12,968 nucleotides of DNA, taken from contig JABSSP010000156.1 in assembly GCA_013213985.1 (NCBI GenBank), positions 1 to 12,968 of the forward strand, given 5' to 3'. Below the pieces are notes generated by a model that was not told the DNA's origin, made no database searches, and saw only the letters and a program-made list of their open reading frames with translations. Both the position numbers and the translations under genes were made by a program. Positions within the stretch are counted from its first letter, which is position 1, and every line of letters starts with the position of its first letter. This document shows positions 6,490 to 12,968 of this stretch, piece by piece. This stretch comes from Candidatus Babelota bacterium (GTDB lineage Bacteria > Babelota > Babeliae > Babelales > Vermiphilaceae).

Positions 6490-7212
6490 ATGAAGAATGT
6501 ATTTAAAAAATTAAACCATGCCGGACGGTATGCTCTTTTATTAGGATCTCTTTTCCTCGCAACTCCACATGCTGTACAAGCCATCAGTCCATCTCAAGCA
6601 GTAGCATTTATTAAAAACAAACTGGGCCTTACTACAAAAACAAATCTTACTCAAGACACAACCGATGATGTTAAAGAGATATGGATAGAAAATGATTTTC
6701 TAGAAGCTGTAGAAGATTTAGGCCTTCCAGAGACCATGGAACCATTGATAGAACAAATGGATATCTTCATGAACCAACAACATATTCCACTTGGTTTTTG
6801 TACGAAAATTGTAATTAAAAACGACAAATGTCGATTATCATGTTCACTTTCGGTTAAAACACTTGCTCTTATGCTCCAAGAAATAGCAAAAGTACCTGAT
6901 TTAAAAAAATTGCCAGAGGCATTTAAAAAGCGTGTAGTTCAACCCAATAAATTTTTGAATTTTTTATTTCCCCATATAAAAAATTCCGATAGTTTATTTT
7001 GCACATTAGCTGATCATATAAATTCACGTATTGTGTTTAGTTATGACTTTAGTCCAGAAGAGTTAGGAGAAGATGTCAGCATTGCACTCACTATTTTGGA
7101 AAAAATGAAACAATGGCAAAAAACACCTCCTTCATATAGCAATTCTTGGAAACGCCTGCTCTTTAATCTAATCGTCAGAAGAGAAGTTAAAATCGTATTT
7201 GTCGACAACTAA
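6490..7212 (+). CDS. Exported protein of unknown function
   Basis: I recognise no family. The 240-residue product has a clear Sec signal peptide: a basic start (MKNVFKKLNHAGR), a hydrophobic core (YALLLGSLFLATP) and an AVQA cleavage site near residue 31. The mature part is mixed alpha/beta: helical segments rich in Glu, Leu and Lys (FLEAVEDLGLPETMEPLIEQ, VSIALTILEKMKQWQ) alternate with short beta-like runs (CTKIVIKND, CRLSCSLSV, SRIVFSYDF, REVKIVFVDN). Four Cys lie in the mature part. AGGAA precedes the ATG by nine bases. The gene stands under its own strong promoter with a long structured leader, suggesting controlled or high expression. The ORF is intact, and base use resembles its neighbours. 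Confidence 0.75.
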   Translation: MKNVFKKLNHAGRYALLLGSLFLATPHAVQAISPSQAVAFIKNKLGLTTKTNLTQDTTDDVKEIWIENDFLEAVEDLGLPETMEPLIEQMDIFMNQQHIPLGFCTKIVIKNDKCRLSCSLSVKTLALMLQEIAKVPDLKKLPEAFKKRVVQPNKFLNFLFPHIKNSDSLFCTLADHINSRIVFSYDFSPEELGEDVSIALTILEKMKQWQKTPPSYSNSWKRLLFNLIVRREVKIVFVDN

Positions 7213-7248
7213 ACTATGCCAAAAAAAGGCAGGCTCTTATTAATCATC

Positions 7249-7254
7249 AAGGGA
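7249..7254 (+). promoter_or_regulatory. Ribosome site that decides a TTG start
   Basis: AAGGGA lies four bases before TTG at 7259-7261. The nearby ATG at 7266 is in another frame, so this site fixes TTG as the initiator of the following gene. Confidence 0.6.
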
Positions 7255-7258
7255 AGTT

Positions 7259-7813
7259 TTGAAAAATGATAATAAAAAAGTATCACTCGTAGGTATTGGT
7301 TTATTAGCAGCACTCATCATGGTCAACGTACAATCAACCCAACAACAAATTCAAAAAAAAGTTACACAACAAGAACTAAAAAAAAAGGAACTCCGCAAAA
7401 AAAAAACAAAATGTCCCAAACAAAAACAACACATTCCTCTTGAATATTCCCAGTCAGAAAAAATAAAAAGTACCCCGGTGAAGGTTGAACCTACGTCGGG
7501 GTTAAATTTTGACTCTCAGAAAAACAAAAGAATTATCACTGTCCATAACGGGATCACCAAAGATATGATTGCATATCACCGTTTTGGTAAACATGTGCCC
7601 ACTTTTGAACTGACTATCAATGGTCAGAAACTCAATGAAGGTGACTCACTCAAAATAGAAACTGGTAGAAATAATGTCGACGTCCATTACAAATATTCTT
7701 TTGGCAGCTATAAAGAAGGTGAAGAAACAATTTCTTGTGCAATTGATCCAAAAAAAAACGAATGTACACTTAATTTCTTGTGGAAAAAGAAACCTCATGT
7801 TATACTTAAATAG
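7259..7813 (+). CDS. Membrane-anchored or exported basic protein, unknown function
   Basis: I recognise no family. The 184-residue product starts at TTG with AAGGGA in front. Residues about 8-26 (VSLVGIGLLAALIMVNVQS) are a signal peptide or signal anchor. A very basic, Gln/Lys-rich linker follows (about 27-65), then a C-terminal part of about 100 residues that looks like a beta-sandwich-type domain with alternating hydrophobic strands (RIITVHNG, TFELTINGQKL, SLKIETG, VDVHYKYSFGSY, ECTLNFLWKKK). It follows the preceding exported protein by 46 bases with no terminator between them, so the two are probably co-transcribed and may act together at the cell surface. The linker is coded by long A-runs, which are prone to slippage, but the frame is intact across them. 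Confidence 0.7.
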   Translation: MKNDNKKVSLVGIGLLAALIMVNVQSTQQQIQKKVTQQELKKKELRKKKTKCPKQKQHIPLEYSQSEKIKSTPVKVEPTSGLNFDSQKNKRIITVHNGITKDMIAYHRFGKHVPTFELTINGQKLNEGDSLKIETGRNNVDVHYKYSFGSYKEGEETISCAIDPKKNECTLNFLWKKKPHVILK

Positions 7814-7833
7814 CGAACAGCGCTATCATTTTT
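7810..7833 (+). terminator. Weak terminator-like hairpin
   Basis: ATAGCG (7810-7815), a five-base loop, CGCTAT (7821-7826), then CATTTTT. The six-bp stem overlaps the stop codon of the preceding gene. It may partly separate that gene from lgt; read-through is likely because the stem is short. Confidence 0.35.
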
Positions 7834-7852
7834 AAACCGAGTAACAAACAAC

Positions 7853-8647
7853 ATGCCAGGTCAACTTTTACATATTTATGGGCCACTTTTTATCAATAGC
7901 TTCGGTCTTTTTGTTGGCATAGCTCTTATAATTTTTTGCTATTTTGTAGAAAAAGAAATTGAAAAAAAACACCTTATCTCACGTAACAACTTTTCTCATC
8001 TTCTTGTTTTAAGCGTTTTTGCGGCTCTTATAGGCGGACGCACCCTTTATGTAATCAATAATTGGAATTCGATCAACAACATCTACCATTTTTTTGATAT
8101 TTGGAATGGTGGCTTTTCCTTATTAGGAGCTGTTTTAGCATTGCTTATTGTTATTCCGCTTTATCTTAAAGTTAAGCGGATTACTATCCTACCCTTTCTT
8201 GATGTGCTAGCTGTTTATGTTCCCTTATTTCAATCCATTGCGCGTATTGGATGTTTTTTTGCCGGTTGCTGTTATGGCCAAGCAGTTCATTTACCGTGGA
8301 GTACTATTTATACAGAATGCACTTTTCTTGTTCCGCTTAATGTACCATTACATCCTACACAACTTTATAGTTCTCTTCTCCTTTTTATTATATTTTTATC
8401 AATGAGATACATATTTAAACATCAATATAACAAGCCAGGACAACTTATAACACTCTATCTTATTCTTATTTGTTGTGAACGAATAATGATAGATTTTCTC
8501 AGAGGCGATCGAGAGTTTTTTTCTAGTAGACAAATAACTCTTCTCTCCATTCACCAAATAGTTGCAATTATTCTTGCACTCGGTGCGAGCATAGCATTTA
8601 TATATTTTGGTCGACAAAAACAAGTAACTATAAATAAAACAGTATGA
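7853..8647 (+). CDS. lgt: Phosphatidylglycerol-prolipoprotein diacylglyceryl transferase
   Basis: Lgt moves diacylglycerol from phosphatidylglycerol to the lipobox Cys of prolipoproteins in the inner membrane, the first step of lipoprotein maturation. The 264-residue product is polytopic and shows the family signatures in order: N-terminal GPLFINSFGLF, GGRTLYV, WNGGFSLLGAVLA, ARIGCFFAGCCYG with the essential Arg at residue 131, HPTQLYSS (His167), and ERIMIDFLRGD (Glu209). The central signature is the Cys-rich variant rather than the G-R-x-G-N-F form of E. coli; this variant is also known in other phyla. Length is typical. The ATG has little ribosome-site complementarity but is the natural start for the family. 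Its stop overlaps the dnaG start by four bases, so the genes are coupled. Presence of lgt implies that lipoproteins are made, although none of the exported proteins here has a good lipobox. Confidence 0.94.
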   Translation: MPGQLLHIYGPLFINSFGLFVGIALIIFCYFVEKEIEKKHLISRNNFSHLLVLSVFAALIGGRTLYVINNWNSINNIYHFFDIWNGGFSLLGAVLALLIVIPLYLKVKRITILPFLDVLAVYVPLFQSIARIGCFFAGCCYGQAVHLPWSTIYTECTFLVPLNVPLHPTQLYSSLLLFIIFLSMRYIFKHQYNKPGQLITLYLILICCERIMIDFLRGDREFFSSRQITLLSIHQIVAIILALGASIAFIYFGRQKQVTINKTV

Positions 8648-10422
8648 ATATATTTGCGCACATAAAATCAAAATTATCAATATTAGAAGTCATCAATAGT
8701 TATACAACACTTAAAAAAGCTGGTCTGTATTGGAAAGGACATTGCCCTTTTCATAGCGAAAAAACAGCTTCTTTTACGGTCAGCCCCCACAAAGATATTT
8801 TTTATTGTTTTGGCTGTCACACCAGTGGTGATCTTGTATCTTTTATTTCCCAAATTGAAAACTGCTCTCCACTAGAAGCAGCACAATTTCTTGCCGACCG
8901 TTACAATATAGAATTACCTACATCAGTCAGCTATGCACAAAATACGCAAAAAAAAAAACGTTATTTTGAAATATGTACTATTGTTGCTGATTGGTGCCAT
9001 AAAAAATTACTTTCTTGCCCACCAGTTTTACGTTATCTTGCATCGCGATCAATAGAAAAACCTGAGAGTGATTATTTTCATCTCGGTTATTTGCCAGGCG
9101 GGCCACAAGCGTTGCGCATTTTTATCAAACAAATGGCGCAGAACAATATTTTAGTGGAAGACCTAATTCAATCTAATATTCTCGTCAAAGGAAAGCGAAC
9201 GGTCTATTCCCCTTTTGAAGAACGAATTATTTTTCCTATTCAAGATCACATCGGCCGCTATTGCGGGTTTGGAGGCCGAACGTTCAAACCTAACGATGAT
9301 CGTCCAAAATATTACAATTCAAGAGAAAATGATTATTTCATAAAGGGGTCCCTCCTTTTTGGGCTTGATTTAGCTAAAAAAAGAATTCAAAAAACAGAAA
9401 TAGCATTTTTAGTGGAAGGCTATACCGATTGTATTGCAATGATAAAAGCTGGATATCATAATACAATTGCTACTCTAGGAACTTCATGCACTGAAGAACA
9501 TTTAAAAATACTGAGTCGATACACACAAGAGCTTATTGTGCTTTTTGATGGAGACAAAGCAGGTCAACACGCGCTCGTTCGTTTGGCCAGTCTCTGTTGG
9601 CAAGTCACCCTAGATTTGAAAGTTATACCGCTACCAACAAACGAAGATCCTGCCTCATTTTTAGAAAAAGGGGGAGATCTAGCATCATTGATCAATGACG
9701 CTCAGGATATTTTCTCGTTCTTTGTTGCTACCCTGGCAAAAGACTTTGCGACAAAACCCCTGATGGTCAAACTGAAGCAAGCCAAGAAAATGATTGATGT
9801 ACTCCATAAAATAGACGATCCACTCAAACGAGACATCTTACTCCAACGAGCATCAGAGGCCATGCAGATCCCTTTTAGCTCCCTACAAGCAGCAGCAACA
9901 GCAAAAGATCGAGAAACACCAGCATCGACAGGTGATTTAATCAACAATACTGATAGAAAGGAATCAGAGGCCAATAGCACCCCAAATAACGCTTCACAAG
10001 CTGTTTTGGTCAATGATGTTTTTTGTGCTATAATGAACGATATAGCTATTTTTAATAAACATAATGTTAAGTATCTTCTTAGTTTCTTTCCACCGCAAAT
10101 GCAAAAGATTTTAATGGTTCTAAACACAAAAATTGAAAAAGAACCTTCAGGGGTCAGCTTTTCACAATTTTTCGACGAGTTAGAGCTCAATGACAGGTAT
10201 TATGTTAGTCAGATTTTACTCAAAGAAACAGAAAAAAAGGACGATCACGTATTCGAATACCTCATTATGCAGCTGCAAAAAAGACACTGGAAAGCTATAG
10301 CTCACGCGATAAAGAAAAAAATCGAACGTGCAAAGCAAGAAAATAATCAAGAGCATATTATTCAGCTTTTGCAAGATTTTATGGCATTGAAAAAAAAGAT
10401 GGTGGGAAAAAACCTTATATGA
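8644..10422 (+). CDS. dnaG: DNA primase DnaG
   Basis: DnaG makes RNA primers for chromosomal replication. The 592-residue product has the CHC2 zinc-binding domain with Cys34, His37, Cys55 and Cys58 (CX2H-X17-CX2C, the family spacing), then the catalytic core with ERIIFPIQD and FGGRTF. The TOPRIM domain follows with the acidic motif EGYTD (Glu258) and DGDKAG (Asp302, Asp304) for metal binding. A polar Asn/Ser/Thr-rich linker (about 428-455) leads to a C-terminal helical domain of about 135 residues, which should bind the replicative helicase; this part is poorly conserved in general. The ATG overlaps the lgt stop (ATGA), and rpoD follows after 17 bases, so the three genes form one operon. The gene is intact and typical in length. 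Confidence 0.97.
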   Translation: MNIFAHIKSKLSILEVINSYTTLKKAGLYWKGHCPFHSEKTASFTVSPHKDIFYCFGCHTSGDLVSFISQIENCSPLEAAQFLADRYNIELPTSVSYAQNTQKKKRYFEICTIVADWCHKKLLSCPPVLRYLASRSIEKPESDYFHLGYLPGGPQALRIFIKQMAQNNILVEDLIQSNILVKGKRTVYSPFEERIIFPIQDHIGRYCGFGGRTFKPNDDRPKYYNSRENDYFIKGSLLFGLDLAKKRIQKTEIAFLVEGYTDCIAMIKAGYHNTIATLGTSCTEEHLKILSRYTQELIVLFDGDKAGQHALVRLASLCWQVTLDLKVIPLPTNEDPASFLEKGGDLASLINDAQDIFSFFVATLAKDFATKPLMVKLKQAKKMIDVLHKIDDPLKRDILLQRASEAMQIPFSSLQAAATAKDRETPASTGDLINNTDRKESEANSTPNNASQAVLVNDVFCAIMNDIAIFNKHNVKYLLSFFPPQMQKILMVLNTKIEKEPSGVSFSQFFDELELNDRYYVSQILLKETEKKDDHVFEYLIMQLQKRHWKAIAHAIKKKIERAKQENNQEHIIQLLQDFMALKKKMVGKNLI

Positions 10423-10425
10423 TGC

Positions 10426-10433
10426 AAGGGGGT
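10426..10433 (+). promoter_or_regulatory. Strong ribosome site of rpoD
   Basis: AAGGGGGT lies in the 17-base gap between dnaG and rpoD, six bases before the ATG at 10440. It is one of the stronger ribosome sites in the window and would allow rpoD to be translated at a higher rate than the weakly signalled upstream genes of the same transcript. Confidence 0.65.
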
Positions 10434-10439
10434 CAATAA

Positions 10440-12257
10440 ATGAAGAAACCTACTACAAAGAAAACCAAAAAAAACAAGCTCATAGAAGAGCTTCCTCAAA
10501 AAATCGCCGAGAAGATTTTACAACAAGGACAGCAAGGTGGTGGCACCCTTGTTTTCGAGGATGTAATTGAGTTGTGTACCAAAAAAAACTTCAGCGAAAA
10601 TGCAACAAACCAACTACTCTTCTTGCTAGACAAAGAAGACATTGAACTCGTCCAGCAAGAAGAGGCCAATTCATCAGAACCCGAAACCACCGCAATAGCA
10701 ACTACCGATGATGAAGAACCAGCTACTCATTTGAAGAAAAAAATTGCTGGGCCCATTGGTGTGGATGAAGAGGACGATGACGATGATGACAAAAAAGAAC
10801 ACGTCAGAAAAACTATGGGCGGTAGTTCGGCACAAATAACCGATCCAGTGAAATGTTATCTCCGTGATATCGGTAAAATTCCTCTTTTAAACAAAAAAAC
10901 CGAAGCATTGATCTCGGATAAAATCGCATCAAGTAAAATCGAGTCCATAGATATCCTTTCACACTTTTCGTTAATATACAAAGAGTTTATTGTTCTTGGC
11001 GATAAGCTAGACAAAAAGACGATTTCGTTAAAAGATATCATTCAATTTTCTAAGTTTGACGAAGAAAATTTTCCCATGATTGCGCAAGAAGAAAAAACAT
11101 TACTTAAGAAAATTGATAAGATAAACAAACTTATCGATAATGAAGAAAAAATTTACCAAAATAGAAATGAAATTGGTGAAACTCTTCGATCGATTAAATT
11201 TTCAAACAAGCTTATCCGTAAACTTGGCAAAAAAGTAGAACGATCTTTAAATAAAATCGAAGAAAAAGAAGATATTATAAGCAACACTGAACAACAAATT
11301 GTAAATCTCAAAAAAACCAGATCGCGAAGCAAAGAGACAAAAAATGCCATCGAAGAGTTAGAGAAAGAAGCTCAAGTTGCAAAAAAACATATTAAAAAGA
11401 TTGAAGCTGAAATAGGATTAAATACCAAAGAAACACGTGGATTGTTTAAGAAGTTTCTTGCAAGCCAGAAACGGGATAAAGAGGCAAAAGATAATCTTGC
11501 ACAGGCCAATCTTCGGCTTGTGGTTAATTTGGCTAAAAAATATGTTAATCGCGGGCTACACTTTCTTGATTTGATTCAAGAAGGGAACATCGGTCTCATG
11601 AAAGCCGTTGAAAAGTTTGAATTTGAACGTGGTTATAAATTTTCAACCTATGCAACATGGTGGATTAGACAAGCAATTACGCGTGCTATTGCAGACCAAT
11701 CACGTACGATTCGTGTTCCGGTTCACATGGTAGAAACACTCAACAAAATAAACAAAATAAAACGTATTTTTATTCAAGAGCACGGCAGAGAACCGACCCA
11801 TACAGAACTTGCAAAAGAACTTAATATTGATGAAAAGAAAATTAAAAACATCATCAAAATATCCAAAGAACCAATTTCACTTGAAACGCCTGTTGGCGAC
11901 AGTGAAGATGCATTTATTAAAGACTTCATTGAAAGTGATAGCGATTTTACACCGTCAGATACTGTTGCAAATAATGATCTTAAAAAACGCGTTCGCGAAG
12001 TTCTTAAAACACTTACTCCACGCCAAGAAAAAGTCATCAAGATGCGTTTTGGTATCGACGTTGCTTCCGAGCATACGCTAGAAGAAGTTGGAAAAGACTT
12101 TTCGGTCACCCGTGAACGCATTAGACAAATTGAAGTCAAAGCCTTACGAATGTTACGGCACCCGTCGCGAAGTAAGCAATTACGAACATTCTTTGAAAAA
12201 GAATTTGATGAAAATCTAACTGATGAAAATCTAACTGATGACGAATCGTCAGAATAA
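10440..12257 (+). CDS. rpoD: Primary sigma factor RpoD (sigma-70)
   Basis: This is the housekeeping sigma subunit of RNA polymerase. The 605-residue product has region 1.1 (about 15-75), an acidic stretch with six consecutive Asp near residue 115, and region 1.2 from Asp135 ([16 protein letters not shown]). A long non-conserved segment (about 165-345) is rich in Lys/Glu heptads and probably a coiled coil. Region 2 (from about 354) includes [33 protein letters not shown] and [20 protein letters not shown], which bind core polymerase and the -10 element. Region 3 has [12 protein letters not shown]. Region 4 ends with the -35-binding helix-turn-helix ([20 protein letters not shown]) near 545-575. 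Length and the insert between 1.2 and 2 resemble proteobacterial sigma-70. The insert differs strongly in composition from its neighbours. The C-terminus carries a short acidic in-frame repeat. Sigma-70-like promoter matches elsewhere in the window fit this factor. Confidence 0.98.
   Translation: MKKPTTKKTKKNKLIEELPQKIAEKILQQGQQGGGTLVFEDVIELCTKKNFSENATNQLLFLLDKEDIELVQQEEANSSEPETTAIATTDDEEPATHLKKKIAGPIGVDEEDDDDDDKKEHVRKTMGGSSAQITDPVKCYLRDIGKIPLLNKKTEALISDKIASSKIESIDILSHFSLIYKEFIVLGDKLDKKTISLKDIIQFSKFDEENFPMIAQEEKTLLKKIDKINKLIDNEEKIYQNRNEIGETLRSIKFSNKLIRKLGKKVERSLNKIEEKEDIISNTEQQIVNLKKTRSRSKETKNAIEELEKEAQVAKKHIKKIEAEIGLNTKETRGLFKKFLASQKRDKEAKDNLAQANLRLVVNLAKKYVNRGLHFLDLIQEGNIGLMKAVEKFEFERGYKFSTYATWWIRQAITRAIADQSRTIRVPVHMVETLNKINKIKRIFIQEHGREPTHTELAKELNIDEKKIKNIIKISKEPISLETPVGDSEDAFIKDFIESDSDFTPSDTVANNDLKKRVREVLKTLTPRQEKVIKMRFGIDVASEHTLEEVGKDFSVTRERIRQIEVKALRMLRHPSRSKQLRTFFEKEFDENLTDENLTDDESSE
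12207..12241 (+). repeat. 15-bp in-frame tandem repeat at the end of rpoD
   Basis: The unit GATGAAAATCTAACT occurs at 12207-12221 and 12222-12236, followed by the partial copy GATGA. It encodes two Asp-Glu-Asn-Leu-Thr units after region 4. The copies are identical, indicating a recent slippage duplication in an unconstrained acidic tail. Confidence 0.9.
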
Positions 12258-12296
12258 AAAATGAAGCCTCGGTTTTTAAGCCGGGGCTTCATTTTT
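12258..12296. terminator. Strong intrinsic terminator of the lgt-dnaG-rpoD operon
   Basis: A 15-bp stem (12258-12272 with 12281-12295, one G-U pair) encloses an eight-base loop and ends in a T-run. It begins directly after the rpoD stop. The A-run on the left makes it potentially bidirectional. Confidence 0.93.
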
Positions 12297-12379
12297 GTTC
12301 ACACTCTTCTACTTCCCCCCAACAATTTATTACTCTTAATACCAGATACTAGACCGAAAAAATAAAGGGGATGAATTAT

Positions 12380-12757
12380 ATGAAGCGTACAATTACTTTT
12401 CTATTTTTATTTGTACTTTCTACCACAACAATTATGCCTGCATCTGAAAATAAAACCGGTTCCATAAACGAACAAACAGAAAACACATCACATGAATATT
12501 TAAATGATACCGATAAAGAAGTCATCAGTATTTTTTCAAAAATACTGATACACTTTGCAAGTATTATTCAGGCTCCATATAATCCCGCTGTTCTTGGCCC
12601 TAACCTTATAGGCATTGCTGCAGGCATCATCAATGTTGCAATGCAGACATTAAAAACAACAAAGAGTCCAATGAACCTAGACCAAGAAACCATAGAACAA
12701 CTTCGTCTTATACAAAAACAACTACATACTCTGTGTTGTGATAATCTACAAGCTTAA
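12380..12757 (+). CDS. Small exported protein of unknown function
   Basis: I recognise no family. Two in-frame ATGs lie at 12371 and 12380. AAAGGGG ends right at 12370, which is too close to the first, so 12380 is preferred. The 125-residue product begins MKRTITFLFLFVLSTTTIMPA, a signal peptide with cleavage expected after MPA. The mature part of about 100 residues has a polar Glu/Thr/Asn-rich start, then likely helices (KEVISIFSKILIHFASII, IGIAAGIINVAMQTL, IEQLRLIQKQLHTLCCD) and a Cys pair near the C-terminus. It follows the rpoD terminator by 83 bases, so it needs its own promoter; I see no convincing one. It resembles the exported unknown proteins at 3412 and 6490 in style (signal peptide, helical body) but not in sequence. 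Confidence 0.7.
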   Translation: MKRTITFLFLFVLSTTTIMPASENKTGSINEQTENTSHEYLNDTDKEVISIFSKILIHFASIIQAPYNPAVLGPNLIGIAAGIINVAMQTLKTTKSPMNLDQETIEQLRLIQKQLHTLCCDNLQA

Positions 12758-12789
12758 TAACTAAAAATATAAAAAATAGAATCATTATT

Positions 12790-12867
12790 ATGTGCAGTTA
12801 CTTTTCCATTGCAGCACTAACTTTTGTTTTTAAACTCTTTTTATGGTATTTACTAAAAGGTAAGTAG
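12790..12867 (+). CDS. Possible 25-residue membrane peptide
   Basis: ATG 12790 to TAG 12867 encodes MCSYFSIAALTFVFKLFLWY followed by LLKGK, a hydrophobic segment with a basic end, as in small single-span membrane peptides. No ribosome site is visible before it. In T-rich DNA such frames arise easily, so this is only a possibility. It occupies about half of the 151-base gap between two genes; the rest of that gap shows no clear element except the ribosome site at 12896-12903. Confidence 0.2.
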   Translation: MCSYFSIAALTFVFKLFLWYLLKGK

Positions 12868-12908
12868 TGTTAACATCAATTAAATCTATTTCTCTAAAAG
12901 GAGATGTC

Positions 12909-12968
12909 ATGCTTCCGCGACACGAAGGATCTCGAGATCCTGTACATTTGAACAATTCTGCGCCCCCC
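12909..12968 (+). CDS. Start of an unidentified gene (cut by window edge)
   Basis: AAAAGGAG (12896-12903) is a near-perfect ribosome site five bases before ATG 12909. The following 20 codons are open and begin MLPRHEGSRDPVHL. They are too few to identify a family. There is no signal peptide, unlike the preceding small gene. A 16-bp perfect palindrome lies in codons 6-11. Confidence 0.6.
   Translation, partial: MLPRHEGSRDPVHLNNSAPP
12926..12941. repeat. 16-bp perfect palindrome inside a gene start
   Basis: AGGATCTCGAGATCCT is identical to its own reverse complement. It lies within the first codons of the truncated gene at 12909. It could be a protein-binding site or mRNA hairpin, or chance. 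Confidence 0.6.

Noticed and set aside
7217..7231. TGCC-A7-GGCA hairpin after the 6490 gene as a terminator
   Set aside because: Only four base pairs and no T-run follows; the next gene's ribosome site is just downstream.
9702..10190. 162-codon frame on the - strand under dnaG
   Set aside because: Antisense to the dnaG C-terminal half, with no ribosome site and no recognisable domain.
11774..12292. 172-codon frame on the - strand under rpoD
   Set aside because: It is antisense to the highly conserved regions 3-4 of rpoD, Ser-rich as expected for a shadow frame, and crosses the terminator.

Overview
The window is an AT-rich bacterial chromosome segment. All complete genes lie on the + strand, and only an insertion-sequence fragment at the left edge is on the - strand. 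The core genes (mnmG, lgt, dnaG, rpoD, a SpoU-family RNA methylase) are clearly bacterial. The rest looks like a reduced, host-associated lifestyle: an amino-acid permease, several short exported proteins of no recognised family, and a decayed gene encoding C2H2 zinc fingers of eukaryotic type. This would suit a protist-associated lineage such as Candidatus Dependentiae (TM6). That assignment is inference from gene style and has not been tested.

Left region (1-1116) is a decay zone. It holds the N-terminus of an IS5-family transposase on the - strand. Next is a C2H2 zinc-finger reading frame with three fingers, a canonical inter-finger linker and a terminal basic tail. It has no usable start codon, because the first ATG falls inside the second finger. 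After that comes the C-terminal third of tRNA-guanine transglycosylase (tgt), which keeps the catalytic Asp and all four zinc ligands but lacks everything upstream.

Region 1113-4300: a SpoU/TrmH-family RNA 2'-O-methyltransferase overlaps the tgt stop by four bases. It is followed by a 12-helix APC-family permease and an exported helical protein of unknown function, which has its own promoter-like sequence and ends in a strong terminator. Region 4260-6208: mnmG, with a promoter-like sequence upstream.

Region 6209-7813: a good sigma-70-type promoter leads into a roughly 190-base leader with a 14-bp stem, a competing palindrome and further small hairpins, then an exported protein of unknown function. 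A second unknown, membrane-anchored or exported protein starts at TTG. Region 7853-12296: lgt, dnaG and rpoD are tightly packed (lgt and dnaG overlap by four bases; rpoD follows dnaG by 17 bases) and end in a strong terminator. This is the classic dnaG-rpoD macromolecular-synthesis pair, with lgt rather than rpsU in front. Region 12297-12968: one small exported protein and the first 20 codons of another gene cut by the window edge.

No tRNA, rRNA or CRISPR array was seen. The most noteworthy items are the eukaryotic-type zinc-finger remnant with a nuclear-localisation-like tail, the truncated tgt beside it, and the structured leader at about 6300-6489.
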